64,000 nucleotides of DNA from Carallia brachiata (Eukaryota; Streptophyta; Magnoliopsida; Malpighiales; Rhizophoraceae), in assembly GCA_021464245.1 (NCBI GenBank), contig JADCRB010000038.1, positions 1,015,392-1,079,391 of the forward strand. The letters run 5' to 3'. A model generated the notes under the pieces. It did not search any database, was not told where the DNA came from, and saw only the letters and a program-made list of their open reading frames with translations. Every line of letters begins with the position of its first letter. Position 1 is the stretch's first letter. The position numbers and the translations under genes are program-made. This document shows, one piece after another, positions 10,648 through 20,305 of this stretch.

Positions 10648-12699
10648 CTACGCCGGCTGTATCTCTAATTTGGCAAGCTTGCCAGTTTCAGAAGATTGTG
10701 CAGAAGGGGCAACTGACGTAGAAGATGTACCTGCAGGTGCTAATGATGCTGGTTCGTGACTTTCGCCTGAGTTCATCTCCTGAATCGGTGGAGGATTAAC
10801 AATAGTCATCTGCGTAGCCGCATTATCAGATAGACGACTCTTCATCTCCCTGTGCTCCTGACACAAGGCACACCAATGCATGAAGCAATGTACCAGGCAT
10901 GGATCACAAGGTGAGTCCTGCAAAAGAGTTGGCAGAATTCATGAGTCAGCAAATCCAAATTAGATGGAGTGGCCCAATAAAAGTTTAAAATAAAGACACA
11001 ATTTCTAGGCGAATGATGATGCGTTCGCTGCATTGCAAACTATTTTGCAGTTGTTAAATAAAGCCGTTAGACCTCAAATTCTCCTGAAAGTTTAAGATAA
11101 AAACTGAATGACATGTGAAATAAGAATTACCTTGAGATGATATTTCTTTTGCAAAGACTGTCGAAACAGACCGGTGTAGATACTACATATCCACCAGGAA
11201 AACACAAGGCCTTGGCAAATGAGACACGAAGTGTCAGGAGCTATTATACCATGCAAGAGTGCAGTTGCAGCTGCAACTGCCAGTCCACCTTCAACACATA
11301 CAGCATGAGAAACACAGGCAGTGGTCCCAGGAATATCCTCCCCCATTGCTTCAATATTGTGACCAAACAACACACACGGGCATAAAAATCCTGCCCGGCC
11401 TGCAACGCAAGTCTAGCGATTTATTAATGAGATAAACATTATCAAATAAAGACGACATCCGTGTACCATAAAATAAAACTAGGAACAACTCAATTATGCA
11501 GAGTGATATTGAAACTCTTTGACTATATATGAACACTGTAAGATAAGGACTGGGTGTAGCCCAACGACAAAGAGGCTATGAGTCTCTTTGTAGTGGCTTG
11601 GGTTCGATCTCCTGCCACTTCCTCATCCTACCCCCTCCCCTATAATTTGTGACCACTCCTTCCAGGGCAAAGAAAAATGAACAATGAGAGCTTGTTCGAG
11701 TCTTATTTAACCTTTATAATCGTACAAATTCTTCCAGTTGTTTGAATCTAACATCATAGTCAATTATCTGCTTCTTTCTCACACTTTGCAAGATGCTGGA
11801 ATCTAAAAAAACTACTAGGCATTAAAACGATTGACGATAAACTTCTACCACATATTCAATTTGATTGAAACTTGATGTATGCCAAAGGGTGTCAAATTTA
11901 CTCCATAAATTTCTAAAAAATTGATTATATGAAAATTTGGTAACGGCAGCAAAACATTATAAATCCTTACAACTCTCAGGATCCTCGGCACAGCCACAAA
12001 TATCAGTCGTCCAGTCCTCATCGGCCGGAGGCTCATAACTCTCTGGCAAAGGTTGCCCACATTCGTGACATCTGTGAACAATTAACTGTCCAACAGCATC
12101 CCCAGAAGTGGGGAAGAAAGATGTGAATAAACACGTCAGGAAACCTTAATTCTAATTTAGACATTAGAAATGCAAGTGCAAAAATTATCCAAACATTAAA
12201 AAAAAAAAAAAAGGAAACAAGGAAAAGAGGTGCAACTGCAAACAGATAAGGAAAAAAAAAAAGAGGAAGAAGAGCAGAGGACGGCAAGGCCTTGTTTTGG
12301 CTATGTTGGAAAATTGTCACATTAATCCACATGTACGTAGATATAAATAAGAAGCCATATAAATAAAGAAGCACCAAATTAAATTCGAGATTAAAAATAC
12401 CATAACAGAATAGAAGTTTTAATCATAGAGTCACTTGTCTGCCCGCTTTAATAATGAATGTCCTTTATTTTATAATTCACATGTCATGAGTCTGCAACAA
12501 TGCATCACGTAGAAATAAAAGAATGACAAGAAAAAATTCATATAACTTATAACTCATGTATGCGAACTATAGAACAAACAAGGATTAAAACCTGAGGGAC
12601 TTGGATAGGCTGATTGAGTTCGCCAGGGGTAATGTCTTCCACAGGCGCTGCCTGTTCTTTCTCTAACTTCACGTACCTCATCGCATTTTCCTGCATCAT
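10648..12699 (-). CDS. CNR6: Cell number regulator 6-like PLAC8 membrane protein, 4 coding exons, 253 aa (copy 1, intact)
   Basis: Exons on the minus strand: 12699-12592, 12085-11971, 11399-11131 and 10917-10648, with GT-AG introns and correct phases (108+115+269+270 nt). The order of motifs is that of plant CNR6/PLAC8 proteins: RYVKLEKEQAAPVEDITPGE, then CHECGQPLPESYEPPADEDW, FLCPCVLFGHNIEAM (residues 79-93), a hydrophobic stretch GGLAVAAATALLHG, SWWICSIYTGLFRQSLQKKY and the Cys-rich block CDPCLVHCFMHWCALCQEHR. The last 60 or so residues are Ser/Pro-rich and variable. Family members are small plasma-membrane proteins linked to organ size or metal and calcium handling; which applies here is not shown. 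The start is one of two adjacent ATGs (12697-12699, 12694-12696). The first ATG follows directly on a probable acceptor TTAG, so an intron in the 5' leader reaching back to about 13040 is likely. Confidence 0.88.
11545..11700 (+). mobile_element. tRNA-derived SINE in intron 2 of CNR6-like copy 1
   Basis: GGGTGTAGCCCAACGACAAA fits a polymerase III box A and GGGTTCGATCTCC fits box B, about 45 bases apart, with a CT-rich body after them. The same element is at the homologous place in copy 2 (about 19177-19340), so it was inserted before the segmental duplication. The 3' end is approximate. Confidence 0.55.
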
Positions 12700-13534
12700 C
12701 TAACAAATTATTTCAAACATTAGCTAAACATTAAAACAGAATCCAAAAGAATGAATAAAAACATAAATAAATAAAAATTGCCAGCAAAGAAACACCATCA
12801 GGAGTGCCAAAAATTGAGGAAAAGAAAACGCACCTTTTGAGATGAAAGCAATTTCAGACCAAATGAAACGGATGGGGAAAAAAAAGAAAAACAAAATGGA
12901 ATTCAAAGAAAAAAAAAATGGTAATAGTTTTCTGCCAAATTTGTCGGAGGAATTTTCTCAGCCTGGATGGGTTGGAGACAAAAAAAGAAAGCGAGAAAAT
13001 TAGATAAGAAAGGAAAAAAAAGAGGGAGAGAGACAATACCGTGAACGCTAGTTTTTATTTGTTTGCATTTCAATTGGGCTCTTGGCCCGTTGCGTTTTTG
13101 CTTTTCTTTTGATCAGCAAAATTTCGGAGCCAAACTCATGAACAATTCAGCTGAACTTTACGACAAAATATAGCTGTTTATTAATAAAATATAATTAAAA
13201 TTTTATATATATTATGTGTGATCATTATTTTTAAATTTTGTAATAACTCTCATCTAATTTAAATTTTAAATTTTATTATTTTACATTTTATCAAATTAAT
13301 TATATTTTATTAATAAATAATTATATTTTATTACTCAATTTACCGCACATTCCGACTAATACCTCAAAACCCCGAAACTTCGCTCTTTTCGGAATATCAA
13401 CTTTAGTGTACCCTTTTTGTCGGCACTGGTGGCCAAGTGCGCCAAACACTTTGAGAGATTAGAGCGCAGGTTGAGGACCAAAACAAAAAATGATTAGAAC
13501 ACAGTGGCTTTTAACTCTAAACTTAATTAGAAAA

Positions 13535-13735
13535 TTATACGCAGACGCAAGAGAATAGATATGAGAATTGATATATTTGTATATTTATGTAATCAGTTGA
13601 TTTATTTTTATAATAAAATGTTTATTTTTATAATAAAAAATAAATAAAAAATATTTTTAATTTTATTATAATAATTAAATATTTTATTATATAAATATAT
13701 TGACTAATTACATAAAGAGTGTAATTACGTATCCC
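13535..13735. mobile_element. AT-rich MITE (family 2)
   Basis: Contains GTAATCAGTTGATTTATTTT near 13590 and an inverted partner TTGACTAATTACATAAAG near 13700, with an AATAAATAAAAA-type centre. The same inner arms and centre recur at about 42092-42302, and a looser relative at 47340-47530. Absent from the homologous place in copy 2. Confidence 0.4.
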
Positions 13736-13739
13736 GGGA

Positions 13740-13910
13740 CTTTTGTCCCGAGATTTTGTATCAAATGAAACTGCAGCTATTATTTTTGAAACTGCGACTG
13801 GTATTTTTAAAATGTAAAAATAACAACTGATTCAAAAATATCAGTTCTAGTTTCAAAAATAATAATTCCAATTTCATTCAACACATAATTTAATACAAAA
13901 ATCACCGACC
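13740..13910. mobile_element. Fold-back MITE
   Basis: Left arm GATTTTGTATCAAATGAAAC and the following TATTATTTTTGAAACTG are matched in reverse complement on the right by CAGTTCTAGTTTCAAAAATA and TAATACAAAAATC. The hairpin layout and the repeated TTTTTGAAA core resemble the element at 10373-10566. No coding capacity. It lies about 270 bases upstream of the gene A1 start. Confidence 0.45.
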
Positions 13911-14183
13911 TACCAACATTTATTCTTACGTAAATAAACAGACGCGGTCAACTCCTTCGTTTATGTCCCGCGTCCGTGGATCCAACTTTACTCAACCTTA
14001 CACCTGAAGTTACCGGAGGAAAGCAGATTCTTGGTGCAGTGGTTGGTCTAAAGGCGTTGACGTGCAGCTAGTCAATTGGCTCCCCAACTATGCTTATTTT
14101 TCACTCGGTTCTTTCTATACAACGTATCCTAAAGCTGGTCTAGTGATCTGGAACTGGAAAAGAGACCGACGACCGGAAAAAAC

Positions 14184-15949
14184 ATGGTAGGAGGAGGAGC
14201 CATTAATATTGACCTTCCAATGATTCAAGTCAAGACTTCGTCCCCTTCATCTTCTTCTTCTTCTTCTTCTTCTTCCAAATTTCCAGTTGCTGTCAATAAA
14301 AGTGTACCTCTAAGACAGTCTTGTACTGCTGCTTGTTCCCGTTGCTCCCTTGGTAGTTGTTCAAAAATCGATTGTGTACTTGGAAAAGAAGACAAAAGAC
14401 CAGGTGGGTCTCTTTTTGACGTTGTTTTGGGACAAGTTCCATCAAGATTTGAAGTTGAAAATGCCATAGCTGCTCTTCAAGAGTGAGTGCCTCCTTTTCT
14501 TTTGTTTGTGTGTATATGTGTGAGACATTATTTGCATTTTTGCCTCTTTTTTTTAGATGGTGCTGTGCTAATATCTCACAGCGCGTGATATAAAATTAAA
14601 GAGTCTTCTAGGTCCATTTCCACTTCCAAGTTGTTCAAAGAAAGAGCTTTAATTGAGGGTTTTAGAATTCTTGCTGCCTAATTTGCAATTGCATTTTGAC
14701 TTGAAATAAATCTTTTATTGCAATTGTAATTTTAGTTTGGAGAAATTTCGATGGATAAGGATAAGATATAAAGTAGGATGTTTGAGGTTCGATTCTGTTC
14801 AATATCCAAGCTATTCTTAGCAAACTGCTTTAAACACGTTTCACAAACTTGATATCTCAGCCGGAAAATCCAGGTATACACAGAAAAAATCATAGAAAGA
14901 TTATATGCATAGTAATCAATCAATTGATTAGTCCAATCAGTTGATTATAAATAACCATAATAAAAATAAACGTATTTTTTATTATTTTTTTAATACAAAA
15001 CAATCAATCCATTGTTATACGTATAATTTGCATATACTTTTTTCAGTGTACACGTAGTATGACTCTATCTCAGCTGCTTTGCGGAGGGGATTCCTTCACT
15101 TGAGTCAGAGTTTAACTGGCCGCTGCAATACCGTCTATTTTTGTGTTTTCAGGGCATTGGCTTCCCATGGTTATGGAAGAGTCCTTGATGCCTTTCGTTG
15201 GCTGCAAACAGATTCACCTGTTAAGGTACATCCTCTTGTCTCCGGTACTTGCATTACAATCACGGCGTGGTTGCCACCTTAGGCATCACCCATGAGTAAA
15301 AAAAACTTAAGACGATGAGATTGCATGATTTGAAGGTAGCAGACTTTTCATAAGTTTGACTTTATTGCACTGAAACCCTCACAAAAAACTATTAATGGCT
15401 CTGGGCTTTTTTATCGTCACCTAAAAGAGGGTCTCATTCTTTACAGAGATTGGTCATCTCTCTAGCAACTGACAAAGCTGTGTGGAGTGCTATCATGAAC
15501 AACGAAATGGTGCGGAATCTCTGGGAGCCATGCAACACAGGTTTGAAAAGCTAGAATGTGTTGGTGCAATTGACCTTGTCACATTTTTCTTTTATGCTGA
15601 CCATTAGGCTTAATAGATCTTTTGTCAATTTGCCTTTATCACCTGTAACTTGCTTTAATCGACACCATCGTTTTTTTCAGCTGGAAATTGCAGGCTTCTA
15701 AACTATGATGAAGATCCAGACATGGTTAGAAGCATGTTGAAGTGGGCCGTGGACGTCATCAGACATAAAATTGCTGAGCTCATCCAGCAATTCCAATTGC
15801 TGATGAACCAGGTTTTCCAACCTCCTGGTGGAGAAAAACCAACCAAAGAGACCAGAGATGAAGTTGATGACAAAGTTAGATCACCCTTGCTTCTCTCCAT
15901 TCTGATCATCTTGATTGTAGTCGTGGCAAGAGCCCACGCATGCTGTTAA
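14184..15949 (+). CDS. Gene A1: uncharacterised plant protein with poly-Ser tract and C-terminal hydrophobic segment, 244 aa
   Basis: Exons 14184-14482, 15153-15225, 15447-15540 and 15681-15949 (299+73+94+269 nt) with GT-AG introns and exact phase agreement. Order along the protein: a short N-terminal segment (GGGAINIDLPMIQVKTSS), a serine run (about 19-31) encoded by a TCT/TCC-type triplet repeat, a Cys-rich segment QSCTAACSRCSLGSCSKIDC, a conserved block RPGGSLFDVVLGQVPSRFE, a helical region with LASHGYGRVLDAFRW and AIMNNEMVRNLWEPC, AGNCRLLNYDEDPDM, then a long helix and finally about 17 hydrophobic residues ending ARAHACC. The end of the protein looks like a tail anchor, possibly lipid-modified on the terminal cysteines (inference). 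I do not recognise the family. Its paralogue at 21496-23111 keeps the same structure, which supports it being a real gene. Confidence 0.8.
14243..14278 (+). repeat. Coding TTC/CTT triplet microsatellite in gene A1
   Basis: A run of TTC triplets encodes the serine tract of gene A1. The equivalent tract in gene A2 (about 21556-21614) has a different length and interruptions, so the repeat has changed in frame since the duplication. Confidence 0.75.
14861..15073. mobile_element. Insertion in intron 1 of gene A1 with 8-bp flanking duplication (hAT-like MITE)
   Basis: Compared with gene A2, this intron has about 205 extra bases between two copies of TATCTCAG (14853-14860 and 15066-15073). The insert has imperfect inverted ends: GGTATACACAGAAAAAA near its left side against the reverse complement of TTTTTTCAGTGTACACG on the right. 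An 8-bp target duplication and a small non-coding body fit a hAT-type MITE. Loss from copy 2 through the 8-bp repeat is the alternative. Confidence 0.5.
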
Positions 15950-18010
15950 ATCCGATTGGCAAAGCAAATATCAACATTTATCTGCTGGACAAGATATTAA
16001 TCATCATTTGGAATAAAATTTTCTTTCTTTTTGTGTTGTATATAAAGTCTATTGCATGGAGGACGAACTCTACTGCTAAGCTGTTAATGACATGGATTAA
16101 CTAGAAAGTGCACCGGGCCATTTGGGATGGCTCTAAACGTTCTGGCAATTACCCAAGTTTTTCTTTTTCCTTGTTGTTCTTTACATGAGAACTAGTTTTT
16201 CCCATAATGAGACTTGCCTATCAGGTTGTTCTTTTCAAGTGCAAATGAAATTGATCATCCATGGGTATGATAGTATGTATTTTTGCCGAGCGAGTGTACT
16301 TACTGCAATCTTCCATGTCTACAGAAGGCTCCAATAATCTGCCAAAGAATTGCTGCGCGGCTGTTGGAAAAAAGAAAACCTTAGGGGAAGACTGCAATAA
16401 TTAATGGGCAAACAATGAAAGTACCGGAAGACAGTCCATTCTGATAAATCAAAAAAAAAAAAGAAAAAAGAAATCTGTAACAATGTGTGTGCCATAATGT
16501 ACATCTGATGCAAGCTAATCTAGCAAAAGAGAATTCCAGAGAATGGAGATGTAGAAGGAACTCCGAGCTGACAGATTAATCAATGGCAGATTTTAGAACA
16601 AAGTCTAATGGAAACAAGAGGGCGAGAAAGGAAAATAGAGAATGGAGAAAACTGGAATTTCATTAATCTTCAATCTTCATTCTAATCAGACACGATGAGT
16701 TTCTCGTCTATTTAAACTACAACTGATCACACAGATCTTAAGCTATTTGATGGGCCAAGGAGGCTGAGGAGAGAACTCAAAATGGAGTGCAGAGAAGCGA
16801 GAAAAGCATAAGCAGTGAAATGACATGAAACTGGCGTATTTCAATTGTAATCCAGACTCCTTCATGTAGGAGATTAATACAACGATTGTGATACATGAAA
16901 TGATGAATACAGCAAGCTTTCCATGCCCTTAAATACACTTACTTAGGCGACTTAACTTTAGCAGATTTTCTACCAGCCTTCACTAACATTGCAGTTGGCA
17001 ATACTGCTTTACAGCAAAAATACAGCTTTACAAAAGATAATTTTGATTATCATTCCTAAACTCTCATCACTAAACTTGTAAGGATAAATCACAAGACTTC
17101 TAAAATAGAAGTCTTGCGTTCAAATCCTGTGATGAAAGGAGAGAGGTTTATAAAGAGAAGAGTTATCCTCATTATATAGTTTATGGCTCAACAGACCTCA
17201 TAATGGGCTAAAAAAAAAATTACAATCTAACTAAGGACACTTCATTTGAACCAAAAAAGAATTGCTGCTGCAAATTAATCCATGTCAATGGGATTGGTGG
17301 TTGCATTAGGAAGAACAAGAACTCCGTTGCCATTAATAGGCCTTGACACCTCTTAGCAGCCAGGATATTGGTGAAATGCAAGGCAACAATTGGTACACAA
17401 GCCAAACCTTGGCTTGGTTTTAAGTTTGAGCCTGTTCTTGACTTATCCTAATAGAGAAGCAATGGAATGATAGGAACTCTACATTTGAATTGAAACATAA
17501 ATGAGATGAGAGAAACTCTAAATTTAATTATATTTTACCAATTTTTATTGTTATATTATTGGATATTGTGCTTATTCTTTGTTTCTGGTATTGAAAACAA
17601 GTAATGAAACTCTTTAAGCTATGTTTTTAGGCACATAACTAACTCCTCAATTTATGTTAAACATATTCATACAGATTTACTATTGCGTGATCAAGCAAAA
17701 TGATATACACAAAAAATAGGTACAGCCATAGATTAAACGATAAAAACTTTTGAATAGAATTAGATTAATATTTGTTTAAATGACAAAAGTTGTGTCCCAA
17801 CTTTTACACCAATCATCCCTTTTAGGGACACTATTAAAAAGTTAGAAATATATTTTTAAAGTTTCAATTTCTAATCTTAAGAAAAAAAACACTTGTGAGA
17901 AATCATCAAAAGAATTAATTTGTTATATAACTTGCTTAGGGCCACTGAAGGCTATCGACAAGAAAGAAGCGGGAGCTCACGGGTTTTTTGAGAAGAGTTC
18001 TGTCATAGGG
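15950..18010. other. Intergenic downstream of gene A1, homologous to 23112-25870
   Basis: Long stretches match the region after gene A2 (for example TCTAGCAAAAGAGAATTCC at about 16519 and 23713, GGCAACAATTGGTACACAAG at about 17382 and 24994). It includes the 3' untranslated region of A1. A SINE insertion unique to this copy is at 17095-17225. No coding region is supported. Confidence 0.6.
17095..17225 (+). mobile_element. SINE insertion unique to copy 1 of the segmental duplication
   Basis: Copy 2 reads straight through this point (AATCACAACCTAACTAAGG, about 24300). Copy 1 has about 122 extra bases with a box B-like GCGTTCAAATCCTGTGATG, a body with CATTATATAGTTTATGGCTC, and an A tail. It is flanked by a 9-base near-duplicate: AAATCACAA at 17086-17094 and AAATTACAA at 17217-17225. 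This is the signature of a retroposed SINE inserted after the duplication. Related copies may be at 26005-26160 and 40330-40490. Confidence 0.6.
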
Positions 18011-18563
18011 CATATAACATTATTATCATGCTTTGAGTATGAGACTGCTGACTGATGATGCCTGCAAGTCAAATGTAGCTCAAAGCATCGAGTTATAGCA
18101 GCTCTGGTATGATTTAGTTTAACATTATATCTGTGGAAACAGAGTTTGAGTTTAGGAGATGTTAAGAACATTCAATGGTTGTGTGGTTTGTAATGGGTTT
18201 GTCACTCCTTAAAAATTACTTGAAGGACTGCTTCAATGTCATCGAGATTCCTTATGAGCACTTGATGATTTGTTTTTTTTAATGCATTTGATGTCTGCAG
18301 GTCATATTCTATGAGCAAGATTGGAATCCCCAGGTTGATAAGCAGGCTCTACAGCGGGCACACAGGATTGGTCAAATGAATCATGTGTTGTCCATAAACT
18401 TAGTCACAAGGCATTCTGTGGAGGAGGTTAGAATCGCTTGTGTTGATCTTTTTGAGAAAGGACTTTCTTATGTTGATCCTTCGTGTTTCAATAAAAACTT
18501 TTCGTTCTGTTGGATTAAGTCAAATATATTGAATTAGGTCATTATGAGAGGGCTGAGAGAAAG
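18011..18563 (+). pseudogene. Orphan fragment of the CHR10-like helicase gene (exon 12 plus flanking intron)
   Basis: Matches 31677-32234 of the helicase gene almost base for base. It carries one whole exon, 18301-18426 (126 nt), encoding [18 protein letters not shown] then RAHRIGQ, i.e. SNF2 motif VI, with its acceptor and donor. The left end joins intergenic DNA homologous to about 25867; the right end joins intron 3 of the CNR6-like copy 2 at a 4-base overlap, AAAG (18560-18563). Nothing upstream or downstream can make a helicase, so this is a non-functional remnant. It is valuable because it preserves the ancestral exon length, one base longer than in the main gene. Confidence 0.85.
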
Positions 18564-18759
18564 AGTTGGCAGAATTCACGAGTCAGCAAATCCAAATTAG
18601 ATGGAATGGCCCAATAGAAGTTTAAAATAAGGACACAATTTCCAGGCGAATCATGATGTATTTGCAAACTATTTTGCAATTGTTAAATAAAGTCATTAGA
18701 CTTCAAATCCTCCTGAAAGGTTAAACTAAAAACTGAATAGCATGTGAAATAAGAATTAC

Positions 18760-20305
18760 CTTGAGATGATATTTCTTTTGCAAAAACTGTCGAAACAGAC
18801 CAGTGTAGATACCACATATCCACCAGGAAAACACAAGGCCTTGGCAAATGAGACACGAAGTGTCAGGAGCTATTATACCATGCAAGAGTGCCGTTGCAGC
18901 TGCAACTGCCAGTCCACCTTCAACACATACAGCATGTGAGACACAGGCAGTGGTCCCAGGAATATCCTCCCCCATTGCTTCAATATTGTGACCAAACAAC
19001 ACACACGGGCATAAGAATTGCCCGGCTGCAATGCAAGTCTAGCGATTTATTAATGAGATAAACATTATCAATAATGACGACATCCGTGTGCCATAAAATA
19101 AAACTAGGAACAACTCATTTATGCAGAGTAAGATTGAAACTCTATGATGACTATATATGAGCAAGGTGAGATGCGACAAGGACTGGGCGTAGCCTAATGG
19201 CAAAGAGGCTATGAGTCTCTTTGCCATGACAGGGTTTCGATCTCCCATCACTTCCTCATCGCACCCCCTCTCCTGTAATTTGTGACCACTCCTTCCAAGA
19301 CCAAGAAAAATGAATAACGAGAGATTGTACTAGTCTAATTTAACCTTTACAATCTTACAAATTCTTTCAGTTGTTTCAATCCAACATCAAGTCAATTTTC
19401 TGCTTCTTACTCGCACTTTGCAAGATGCTGGAATCTTAAAAGAAAAAAAACTACCAGTCATTAAAAAGATTGACGATAATACTTCGACCACAAGTTCAAT
19501 TTGATTGAAACTTGACGTATGCAAATGGGTGTTAAATTTACTCCATAAATTTCTACATAATTGATGATATGAAATTTGATAACGGCAGTCAAACATAAGA
19601 AATCCTTACAACTCTCAGGATCTTCGGCACAGCTACACATATCAGTCGTCCAGTCCTCATCGGCCGGAGGCTCATAACTCTCTGGCAAAGGTTGCCCACA
19701 TTCGTGACATCTGTGAAAAATTAACTGTCCAACAGCATACCCAAAAATGGTGAAGAAAGACGTGACGTTAGAAATGCAAGTGCAAAAATTATCCAAAAAT
19801 TAAAAAAAGAAACAGGAAAGAGGTGCAACTGCAAACAGATAAGGGGAAAAAAATACAAAGAGAAAAGGACGGCAAGATCTTGTTTTGGCAATGTTGGAAA
19901 ATTGTCACGTTAATTCACATGTACGTGGATATAAATAAGAATCCATACAAACAACGAAGCACCCAATTAAATTCGAGATTAAAAGTGCCGTAACAAAATA
20001 GAAGTTTTAATCATGGAGTCACTTATCTGTTAACTTTAATCATAAATCTTTTTTCACAATTCACATGTCACAAGTCTGCAAGAATACACCGTGCATAAAT
20101 AAAAAGAACGACAAGAAAAAATTCATAACTCATAACTCACGCACACAACTATATAGACAAAAGAGGATTAAAACTGTTGGGATTTGGGGTCCAAAACCTG
20201 AGGGACTTGTATAGGCTGATTGAGTTCGCCAGGGGTGATATCTTCCACAGGCGTTGCCTGTTCTTTCACCAACTTCACGTATCACGTCACATTTTCCTGT
20301 GACAT
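18760..20305 (-). pseudogene. CNR6-like PLAC8 gene, copy 2: truncated and interrupted
   Basis: Exons 1-3 are recognisable at 20305-20198, 19724-19610 and 19025-18760 with the same splice sites as copy 1; exon 3 is 3 bases shorter at its start (in frame). Codon 8 is TGA (20282-20284), where copy 1 has AGG, and no later in-frame ATG remains in exon 1. Exon 4, which encodes the CDPCLVHC/CALCQEHR block and the tail, is absent: intron 3 runs at 18563 into the helicase fragment. The gene therefore cannot make a complete PLAC8 protein. Exons 2 and 3 still read cleanly, so the damage may be fairly recent or exon loss came first. Confidence 0.85.
19177..19340 (+). mobile_element. tRNA-derived SINE in intron 2 of CNR6-like copy 2
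   Basis: Orthologous position and sequence to the SINE at 11545-11700 (GGGCGTAGCCTAATGGCAAA for box A, GGGTTTCGATCTCC for box B). It came along with the segmental duplication. Confidence 0.5.

Larger units (their letters stand above)
12700..14183. promoter_or_regulatory. Divergent intergenic region between CNR6-like copy 1 and gene A1
   Basis: The two genes point away from each other, so both promoters must lie here. 12700-13060 is the likely CNR6 leader with an intron (possible donor GGTATTGTC near 13040). Homology with copy 2 is kept at both ends and around 13390-13470 but is broken by unrelated AT-rich insertions in each copy. Here these are a MITE at about 13535-13735 and a fold-back element at about 13740-13910. 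No individual promoter box could be assigned with confidence. Confidence 0.4.

Noticed and set aside
12033..12377. 114-codon hydrophobic open frame on the minus strand
   Set aside because: It covers CNR6 exon 2 in a wrong frame plus intron; the hydrophobic part is poly-pyrimidine intron DNA translated.
14225..14467. Minus-strand frame with a poly-Glu run opposite gene A1 exon 1 (same at 21537-21809)
   Set aside because: It mirrors the Ser-coding triplet repeat; the plus strand has matching exons and the paralogue keeps the plus frame.
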